From the NCBI RefSeq assembly GCF_022751215.1, contig NZ_JAICDG010000007.1, forward strand, positions 129,643 through 193,642: DNA of 64,000 nucleotides, in the 5' to 3' direction. Shown one piece after another: positions 8,499 to 15,333 of the stretch. Position numbers and translations under genes: made by a program. The notes under the pieces were generated by a model, which saw only the letters and a list, made by a program, of their open reading frames with translations, did no database searches and was not told the origin of the DNA. Position 1 is the first letter of the stretch. Each line of letters starts with the position of its first letter. Source of the stretch: Actinomadura terrae (GTDB taxonomy: Bacteria; Actinomycetota; Actinomycetes; Streptosporangiales; Streptosporangiaceae).

Positions 8499-9170
8499 AT
8501 GCGGATCATCGACATCAGCCAAGGCTGGCGCGTAGGCATGCCCAAGTACAACGCGGACTGGTATCCCGAGTTCTCCGTCGACCACGTGATGACGCCGCGG
8601 ACCGATCCGGCGGGCGTCGACCGCACCTTCACCTATCTCCACCTGTTCGCCCACAACGGGTCGCATGTGGAATCGGGCCTGCACTTCTATCCCGGGGGCG
8701 CCGAAATCGGGAGCTTCCCGCTCGACCGGTTCATCGGGCCGGCCTGCGTCGCCGACCTGTCGCACCGCGGCGATCTGGACCCGGTCACCGGCGACATGCT
8801 GGACAAGGCCGTCGGCTCCTCGCTCCGGCCGGGCATGCGGCTGCTGATCAGGACCGACCACCCCGTCCGGCACCTCGACAACCACGACTACTGGGACACC
8901 CCGCCCTACCTGGAGGAGTCGGCGGCCGCCTGGATCGTCGAGCGGCAGGTCTCGGTCGTCGGCATGGACTGCATCACCGAGAAGCCGGGCGACCGGGCGT
9001 TCCCGATCCACCGCGCGCTGCTCAGGCACGAGATCCCGATCCTGGAGAACCTGGCGAACCTGCACGCGGTGTCCGACACCGTCGTGTGGCTCTTCGCCGC
9101 CCCGCTCAAGATCACGGGGGTGGAGGCGGCGCCGTGCCGCGCCGTGGTCATCGAAGGCATGCCTCGTTGA
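8499..9170 (+). CDS. Cyclase-family (kynurenine-formamidase-like) metal hydrolase
   Basis: A 223-residue protein of the cyclase/arylformamidase superfamily, whose members are metal-dependent amide, lactone or isatin hydrolases. The metal-binding signature HxGTHxDxPxH appears as HNGSHVESGLH (residues 52-62), with Glu58 in place of the usual Asp. C-terminal motifs ILENLANL and PLKITGVEAAPCRAV are typical. It starts 14 bases after the dehydrogenase gene and its stop overlaps the TTG start of the next A-PCP gene (TTGA), so the three are co-translated. A role in tailoring an amino-acid or isochorismate-derived precursor is likely; the substrate is unknown. Confidence 0.82.
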   Translation: MRIIDISQGWRVGMPKYNADWYPEFSVDHVMTPRTDPAGVDRTFTYLHLFAHNGSHVESGLHFYPGGAEIGSFPLDRFIGPACVADLSHRGDLDPVTGDMLDKAVGSSLRPGMRLLIRTDHPVRHLDNHDYWDTPPYLEESAAAWIVERQVSVVGMDCITEKPGDRAFPIHRALLRHEIPILENLANLHAVSDTVVWLFAAPLKITGVEAAPCRAVVIEGMPR

Positions 9171-10864
9171 TCCCCCGGCTGGAGGATCTGCTCGACCGGC
9201 ACGCCGAGCGCACCCCCGACGCGCCCGCCGTCGACGGCGGCGCGCGGACGGCGACCTTCGCCGAGGTCGCCCGCCGCTCCAGCGCGATCGCCGCGGCGCT
9301 CCAGCGGGAGGACCTGCCCGCGGAGTCCGTCGTGGCGCTCGACCTGCCCGCGGGCCCCGACCTCGTCGCCGCGATGGTCGGCGTGCTCCGGGCGGGGCTG
9401 GCGTTCCTGCCGCTGAACCGCGAGGCGCCCGCGACCCGGCGGCACGACCTGCTGCGCCGTGCCGCGGCCCGCGTCGTCATCGATACGGGGCTGCTGGAGG
9501 AGATCGATCCGGACGCGTCCCACCGGCGCGTCGACCACCCGCCCGGGCGGCTCGCCTACGTCATCTTCACCTCCGGTTCCACGGGCGAGCCGAAGGGCGT
9601 CATGGTCGAGCGGGGCTCCCTGGACGCGATGCTCGCGGCCCACGAGCCGATGGGCCTGCGCCCCGGCGACCGGTACCTGGTCTTCGCGCCGCCGCACTTC
9701 GACGGGTTCCTCGTGGACACCTTCGTCCCGCTCGCCGCCGGCGCCTGCGCCGTGATGCTCCCCAGGCACGACATCATGCCCGGCCCCGATCTCGCCGCCA
9801 CCCTGACGGCGCGGGCGATCACGTTCGCGACCCTCCCCCCGGCGGCCCTGGCGCTGCTGCCCCGCCGCCCGTATCCGGCCCTGCGCGGCATCCTCACCGC
9901 CGGCGACCGCATCCCCGCCGCCCTCGCCGCCGAGTGGAGCGCCCGGGTGGAGGCCTTCCACAACAGCTACGGGCCGACCGAGGCGACCGTGGCGGCGACG
10001 TTCGGCACCTACGAGCCGGGCATGCCGCAGAACCATGTCGGCGCCCCCCTCCCCGGCGTGCGGGTGCACATCGTCGACGACCGCGGCGAGCCCGTGGCCG
10101 ACGGCCGTCCCGGCGAGATCCTCATCGGGGGGCCCGGCGTCGCCCGCGGCTACCTGGACGACCCGCCGCTCACCGCCGCCAGGTTCGTCCCCGACCCCTT
10201 CGGCGCGGAACCGGGCGCCCGCCTGTACCGGTCCGGCGACCTCGGCTCCTGGCGTCCGGACGGGACGATCGCCTTCCACGGGCGGTGCGACGACGAGCTC
10301 AAGGTGCGCGGCGTCCGCATCCACCCGGCGGAGATCGAGACGGTCCTGCTCGGCACGGGAGAGCTGCGGGAGGCGGCGGTTGTGGCCGCCGGCGAGGGCG
10401 CGGACGTCCGCCTGGTCGCCTTCGCCGTCCCCCACGACGAGGCCGCCGCCGACGGCGGGACCGCCGACCGCCTCCGGCGGGCGATCGGCGACGCGCTGCC
10501 GCGCGCGTACCTCCCGCAGGAGATCCGGTTCGCCGACGCCCTGCCGATCGCCTCGACCGGGAAGGTCGACCGGATCGAACTCGCACGTCAGGCGGCGCTC
10601 CGCGACCGGCTTCCGGCGCGGGAGGACGGCGCGTCGCTGGAGGCCCGGATCGCGGACGCCTGGACGCGGGTCCTCGAAAACCCCGTCGACCCCGGGACGC
10701 CCCGGTCGTTCTTCGAACTCGGCGGCCAGTCCCTGACGGCCGTCAAGGTCGTCGGCCTGCTGGCGGAGGAGTTCGGCGTGACCATGCGCTATATCGACTT
10801 CTTCCGGAACGCGACCGTGGCCGGACTGGCCGCGTGGATAAAGGACAGGAGCGAGAATGTCTGA
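9167..10864 (+). CDS. NRPS adenylation-carrier didomain protein (A-PCP), rightward
   Basis: A 565-residue didomain. Motifs: FTSGSTGEPKG, NSYGPTEATVAATF, YRSGDL, GRCDDELKVRGVRIHPAE, STGKVDR, then carrier site FFELGGQSL with the phosphopantetheine Ser. A4 reads FDGFLVDTF rather than FDASxxE, an atypical pocket. Hand-aligned specificity residues are about D-G-V-T-L-A-S-V-A-K, without a match I trust. The TTG at 9167 overlaps the cyclase stop and has GAAGG nine bases upstream; upstream in-frame residues are not A-domain-like. It overlaps mbtH by eight bases, and the MbtH protein probably chaperones this A domain. There is no C domain, so the loaded residue must be used in trans. Confidence 0.88.
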   Translation: MIPRLEDLLDRHAERTPDAPAVDGGARTATFAEVARRSSAIAAALQREDLPAESVVALDLPAGPDLVAAMVGVLRAGLAFLPLNREAPATRRHDLLRRAAARVVIDTGLLEEIDPDASHRRVDHPPGRLAYVIFTSGSTGEPKGVMVERGSLDAMLAAHEPMGLRPGDRYLVFAPPHFDGFLVDTFVPLAAGACAVMLPRHDIMPGPDLAATLTARAITFATLPPAALALLPRRPYPALRGILTAGDRIPAALAAEWSARVEAFHNSYGPTEATVAATFGTYEPGMPQNHVGAPLPGVRVHIVDDRGEPVADGRPGEILIGGPGVARGYLDDPPLTAARFVPDPFGAEPGARLYRSGDLGSWRPDGTIAFHGRCDDELKVRGVRIHPAEIETVLLGTGELREAAVVAAGEGADVRLVAFAVPHDEAAADGGTADRLRRAIGDALPRAYLPQEIRFADALPIASTGKVDRIELARQAALRDRLPAREDGASLEARIADAWTRVLENPVDPGTPRSFFELGGQSLTAVKVVGLLAEEFGVTMRYIDFFRNATVAGLAAWIKDRSENV

Positions 10865-11045
10865 GCAGTTCGCCGTGGTGCGCAACATCGAGGGCCAGTA
10901 CTCGGTGTGGCCGCTCGGCCGCGACGTGCCGTCCGGGTGGGACGCCACCGGGTTCGAGGGACCGCGCGAACATTGCCTGGAGCACATCGGCGAGGTCTGG
11001 ACCGACCTGCGCCCGCTGAGCGTCGTCGCGGCGGAGCGGCGCTGA
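10857..11045 (+). CDS. MbtH family protein
   Basis: A 62-residue protein with the whole family signature: N-x-E-G-Q-Y-S-V-W-P near residues 10-19, P-S-G-W at 25-28, and W-T-D-L-R-P at 48-53. MbtH proteins bind adenylation domains and help them fold and activate. It overlaps the end of the preceding A-PCP gene and lies one base before the asparagine synthetase start, so it is translated with both. It is the only MbtH in the window and may serve all three A domains. Confidence 0.96.
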   Translation: MSEQFAVVRNIEGQYSVWPLGRDVPSGWDATGFEGPREHCLEHIGEVWTDLRPLSVVAAERR

Positions 11046-11046
11046 C

Positions 11047-12867
11047 ATGTGCGGCCTGACGGGATGGCTCGACTGGACGCTCGACCTGCGCCTCCACCGC
11101 GCGACGGTGGAGGCCATGACCCGGACCCTCGCGCTCCGCGGCCCGGACGGCACCGGCGTCTGGGCGTCGCGGCACGTGGCCCTCGGCCACACCCGGCTCA
11201 GCGTCATCGACCTGGCGGGCGGAGCCCAGCCGATGGCGATCGGCGACCAGGTGCTCGTCTTCACCGGGGAGATCTACAACTTCCGTGAGCTCCGAGCCGA
11301 GCTGGGCGGCCTCGGCCACCGCTTCACCACCGCGTCCGACACCGAGGTCCTGCTCCGCTCCTACCAGCAGTGGGGGCCGTCGTGCGCGGAGCGGCTCACG
11401 GGCATGTTCGCCTTCGCCGTCTGGGACGAGCGGACCCAGGAGCTGTTCCTCTGCCGCGACCGGCTCGGCGTCAAACCGCTCTACTTCCACCGCTACCCCG
11501 GCGGCCTGCTGTTCGGGTCCGAGCCCAAGGCGCTGCTGGCCGGCCCGCACTTGGCGGCGGAGCTGTCCGCCGACGGCGTCGGCGAGCTGTTCGCCGTGCC
11601 GGGGGCGCGCACCCCCGGCCACGGGGTCTTCCGCGGGCTGGAGGAGCTGCGGCCCGGCCACACCCTCACGTTCGGCCGGTCCGGCCCGCGCGTTCGCCGC
11701 TACTGGCAGCTCGACAGCCGGGAGCACCCCGACGACGTCCCGGCGACCGTGGCGACGGTACGGGAACTGCTGTCGGAGATCGTGGAGCAGCAGCTGGTCA
11801 GCGACGTGCCGGTCGCCGCGCTGCTCTCGGGAGGCGTCGACTCCGGCACGATCACCGCGCTCGCGGCGCAGGCGAGGCTGCGGGAGGGGCTGCCCCAGGT
11901 CCCGGCGTTCTCGATGGACTACGGTCCCGGCGGCGAGTTCGTGCCCGACGCGTGGCGGCCCACCCGCGACGGGCCGTTCGCCGAACTGGCGGCGGCGAAG
12001 CTGGGCATTCCGCACACGGGCCTCGTCCTCAGCAGCGAGACGATCCTGGCCGCGGGGGAGTACTCGCTGTCCTCCCGCGACCTCCCCGGGTGGGGGGATC
12101 TCGACGCCTCGCTCGGCCTGCTGTTCGCGGCGGTGCGGGAGGGGTCGACCGTCGCGCTGTCGGGCGAGTCGGCCGACGAGATGTTCGGCGGCTACCCCTG
12201 GTACGCGCGGGCCGCCGCCCACGACGGCGGGTTCTTCCCGTGGCTGGACGCCTCGGCGCTGCCCGCGCTGCTGCTCCGCGACGACGTGCGCGACTGGGTG
12301 CGGCCGGAGGAGTACGCGCGGGACCGCTACGCCGAGGCCGTCGCCGAGGTTCCGGGGCTCGCCGGCGAGTCCGCCGCCGACCGGCGGATCCGCCGCGCGT
12401 TCTACCTCGGGCTGACCCGCTGGCTGCCCCTGCTGCTCGACCGGAAGGACAGGCTGAGCATGCGGACCGGCCTGGAGGTCCGGGTCCCCTACTGCGACCA
12501 CCGGCTGGTGGAGTACACCTGGAACGTCCCGTGGGAGGTGAAGAGCCTCGGCGGGGTGGAGAAGGGGCTGCTGCGCGAAGCGGCCGCCGGCCTGCTGCCC
12601 GACGAGATCCTGAACCGCAGGAAGTGCGCGCCGCCCGCCTGCCGCGACGGCGCCTACACGCTCGTCCTGGAGCGGCGGCTGGCCGGCCTGCTCGCCGAGC
12701 CCGACGCGCCGCTCTTCCAGCTCGTCGACCGGGACCGCCTCGCCGGGATCGTCCGGGACGGCGGGCGGCTGCCCGGCCCGACCCCCGGGCCGAACACCCA
12801 CTTCGGGATGGGCTACCTGCTCGACGTCGACCAGTGGATGCGCCGCTACGCGGTGACGCTCGTCTGA
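11047..12867 (+). CDS. Asparagine synthetase-like glutamine amidotransferase (AsnB family)
   Basis: A 606-residue class II amidotransferase. Met1 is followed by Cys2, the N-terminal nucleophile of the glutaminase domain, with RGPDG and GEIYNF. The synthetase domain carries the ATP pyrophosphatase loop LLSGGVDSG (about 256-264) and SGESADEMFGGY. Both halves look intact, so ammonia from Gln can be passed to an AMP-activated carboxylate. In an NRPS operon it may supply Asn or amidate a carboxylate of a precursor or the product; beta-lactam-synthetase-like cyclisation is a less likely alternative. It starts two bases after mbtH. Its last 22 bases overlap the convergent condensation gene. Confidence 0.9.
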   Translation: MCGLTGWLDWTLDLRLHRATVEAMTRTLALRGPDGTGVWASRHVALGHTRLSVIDLAGGAQPMAIGDQVLVFTGEIYNFRELRAELGGLGHRFTTASDTEVLLRSYQQWGPSCAERLTGMFAFAVWDERTQELFLCRDRLGVKPLYFHRYPGGLLFGSEPKALLAGPHLAAELSADGVGELFAVPGARTPGHGVFRGLEELRPGHTLTFGRSGPRVRRYWQLDSREHPDDVPATVATVRELLSEIVEQQLVSDVPVAALLSGGVDSGTITALAAQARLREGLPQVPAFSMDYGPGGEFVPDAWRPTRDGPFAELAAAKLGIPHTGLVLSSETILAAGEYSLSSRDLPGWGDLDASLGLLFAAVREGSTVALSGESADEMFGGYPWYARAAAHDGGFFPWLDASALPALLLRDDVRDWVRPEEYARDRYAEAVAEVPGLAGESAADRRIRRAFYLGLTRWLPLLLDRKDRLSMRTGLEVRVPYCDHRLVEYTWNVPWEVKSLGGVEKGLLREAAAGLLPDEILNRRKCAPPACRDGAYTLVLERRLAGLLAEPDAPLFQLVDRDRLAGIVRDGGRLPGPTPGPNTHFGMGYLLDVDQWMRRYAVTLV

Positions 12868-14114
12868 GCAGCCGCATGATCCAGCCGAGAGAGGAACGCG
12901 CCGCCGAGCGCCCCGGCGAAGCCGGGGTCGACGCGGCCGTCCGCGACGTCCACGGCCAGGGTGAGCGAGCCGCCGATCTGGGTGACGGTGGCGACGAGGT
13001 CGAACCGCGGGCGCGGCGGCGGCATCGGCAGCCTCCGCGCCGGGAGGCCCCCGAATCCGTCGAGGGGGCGGGCGACATCGAAGGCGAAGACCTGGTGGAC
13101 CGCCGCCCCCGTCACCTCCCGGTGGGCGCGCAGCGCGCGGACGATCTGCGCGAACGACAGGGTTGCGTAGCTGAGGGCCTCGGCGACGGTGAGCGACACC
13201 CGCCGCGCGGCGTCACGGAAGTCGCCCGCACCGGCGGCGGAGGTCCTGATCGGCACCAGGTTGATGAAGAAGCCGACGAGGTCGTCGGGGGCGGCCCCGC
13301 GGTTGGCGAAGGGGCAGCCGATCAGCGTGTCGGCGTGCCCGGTCACCTCCTGGAAGGCCGCCTCGTAGACGGTGCGCAGGACCGCGAACGGCGAGGTGCC
13401 GAGCCTGCGCGCCAGGGCGGCGACGGCCGCGCCGTTCTCGATCGCGACGGCCGTGCGGCGCAGGGTCGCGTCCCGCTCCGCGCACGGCTCGGCGACCAGG
13501 GGGACGGCGGAGTCGAGCGGCGCGTCGGCGAGGTGCTCCAGCCAGAACCGCTCGGCCTCGGCGTCGGCGGAGGCGCCGCGTTCGGCGGCGGCGTGGTCGG
13601 CGAAACGGCCGCTCACCGGGGGCAGCGCGGCCGGGCCGCCGGAGTAGAGCCGCCCCAGGTCGGCGAGCAGGGTCTCCTCCGACCAGCCGTCCATCAGCAG
13701 GTGGTGGGTGACGATCAGCAGCGCGTGGTCGTGCGCGTCGAACCGGATCAGCCGGGCGCGCAGCAGCGGCAGCCGGGTCAGCACGAAGCGGTCCTCGGCC
13801 ATGCGGGCGCACTCGGCGGCGGCGACCGCGTCCCGGTCGGCGGCCTCCCGCCCCGGCAGGTCCACCACCTCGACTGGGGCGACCTCGCCGGTGTCGTGCA
13901 CCACCTGGCGCACACCGGCGCGGTCGGGGGCGAACGTCGTCCGCAGGATCTCGTGACGCTCCGTCAGCAGCCGCAGGGCCCGGTCGAGGGCCGCGACGTC
14001 GACGGAACCGGAAATGCGCAGGCACAAAGGCTCGTTATAGGCCGGACTCCCGGGAGTCAGCTGTTGCAGGAACCAAAGGCGTTCTTGAGCGTGGGAGACA
14101 GGTATACGCGACAT
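12846..14114 (-). CDS. Stand-alone NRPS condensation domain protein
   Basis: A single 422-residue condensation domain. It opens MSRIPVSHAQERLWFLQQL, shows TTFAP, the catalytic THHLLMDGW (HHxxxDG intact) and the later VGFFINLVPIRT motif, all typical of amide-forming LCL-like domains. It should join two carrier-bound acyl groups in trans because it has no carrier of its own. It is alone on the minus strand between two rightward operons. Its ATG (14114) shares four bases with the ATG of the divergent P450 (CATG), and its 3' end overlaps asnB by 22 bases. GTG at 14123 is an alternative start that would increase the overlap. Confidence 0.9.
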   Translation of the reverse strand: MSRIPVSHAQERLWFLQQLTPGSPAYNEPLCLRISGSVDVAALDRALRLLTERHEILRTTFAPDRAGVRQVVHDTGEVAPVEVVDLPGREAADRDAVAAAECARMAEDRFVLTRLPLLRARLIRFDAHDHALLIVTHHLLMDGWSEETLLADLGRLYSGGPAALPPVSGRFADHAAAERGASADAEAERFWLEHLADAPLDSAVPLVAEPCAERDATLRRTAVAIENGAAVAALARRLGTSPFAVLRTVYEAAFQEVTGHADTLIGCPFANRGAAPDDLVGFFINLVPIRTSAAGAGDFRDAARRVSLTVAEALSYATLSFAQIVRALRAHREVTGAAVHQVFAFDVARPLDGFGGLPARRLPMPPPRPRFDLVATVTQIGGSLTLAVDVADGRVDPGFAGALGGAFLSRLDHAAAQTSVTA

Positions 14115-15333
14115 GAAACACACTCTAGCTCAGCGAGAGAACCTCGATCTGGCCGATCCGCGCACTCATGCCGATCGCGAGTTCATGGCGGCGTACTGGG
14201 AGAGGGCCTGCCGTGAAAGTCCGGTCTCCTGGCACCCGCAGGGAAAATCGGGTTTCTGGGTGGTCAGCGGATATGAACAGGCGACCTCCGTCTACCGGGA
14301 TTCGGCCGCCTTCACCTCGGAACGCGGCAATGTGCTCGCGACCCTTCTGAACGGAGGCGACTCGGCCGGCGGGCAGATGCTCGCGATCTCCGATGGCGCG
14401 CGGCACCGCGAGATCCGGCAGCGGCTGATGCGGGCGTTCACCCCCGCCGCGCTGGCCTCGATCGAGGCGCGGATCACCGGTGAGATCGACCGCCTGGTGG
14501 GGGAGTGCGCAGCTCGCGGCGGCGGCGACTTCGTCGCGGACGTCGCGGCGCGGATCCCGATGGCGGCGGTCTGCGACATGTTCGGCATCGCCGAATCGGA
14601 TCGGGCGGAGCTGCTCCAGTACACCAGTTCGGCGCTCTCCTCCGACCGGCCGGACGCCACCGAACTCCAGGCCAAGGTGGCGCGCAACCAGATCCTGCTC
14701 TATTTCCAGCGCCTGACGAAACAGAACCAGGCGCGGTCGCCGGACAGCCTTCTCGGCCTTCTCCAGGAGATGATGAGGCCGCCCCTCCGCCTGACCCAGG
14801 GGGAACTGCTGCTTAATTGCTATTCGCTGCTGCTCGGCGGCGACGAGACGACCAGGCTCGCCATGACCGGTTCGGTGAAAGCGCTGATGGAATGGCCCGA
14901 CCAATGGCGGCGGCTCGTCTCGGGCGAGGTGGGAGTGGACTCGGCCGTCGACGAACTGCTGCGCTGGACGTCACCGGCGATGCACGGCGGACGCGTCGCC
15001 ACCCGCGACCGCGAACTCGGCGGGTACTCCATCGCGGCCGGCCAGATCGTCACCGTGTGGAACATCGCCGCGAACTTCGACCCGGCCCGCTTCGCGAACC
15101 CGGCCGCCCTCGACCTCGGGCGCGCCCCCAACCTCCACCTCACCTTCGCGTTCGGCCCGCACACCTGCCTGGGCGCCCGGCTCGCGCGGATCGAGCTCAA
15201 GGGCCTGCTCCGGGCGCTGGTCCGCCATGCCGGGCGGATCCACCCGGCGGGGCCCGCCCTGCCCGTCTACTCCAATTTCCTGCACGGATACTCGCGCCTG
15301 CCCATCACGTTCACCTCAGGAGGAGCACAGTGA
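14113..15333 (+). CDS. Cytochrome P450
   Basis: A 406-residue soluble bacterial P450. The I helix LLLGGDETTRLA has the normal acid-Thr pair, ELLRW supplies ExxR, and the haem loop FAFGPHTCLG contains the Cys ligand. DLADPRTHADREF near the N terminus is typical, supporting ATG 14113 rather than ATG 14185. It opens the second rightward operon and its stop overlaps the GTG of the A-PCP-C gene (GTGA). Beta-hydroxylation of a carrier-bound amino acid, as for NovI- and NikQ-type enzymes, is the most likely role by context. It needs external ferredoxin, possibly the domain fused to the other P450. Confidence 0.92.
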   Translation: MKHTLAQRENLDLADPRTHADREFMAAYWERACRESPVSWHPQGKSGFWVVSGYEQATSVYRDSAAFTSERGNVLATLLNGGDSAGGQMLAISDGARHREIRQRLMRAFTPAALASIEARITGEIDRLVGECAARGGGDFVADVAARIPMAAVCDMFGIAESDRAELLQYTSSALSSDRPDATELQAKVARNQILLYFQRLTKQNQARSPDSLLGLLQEMMRPPLRLTQGELLLNCYSLLLGGDETTRLAMTGSVKALMEWPDQWRRLVSGEVGVDSAVDELLRWTSPAMHGGRVATRDRELGGYSIAAGQIVTVWNIAANFDPARFANPAALDLGRAPNLHLTFAFGPHTCLGARLARIELKGLLRALVRHAGRIHPAGPALPVYSNFLHGYSRLPITFTSGGAQ

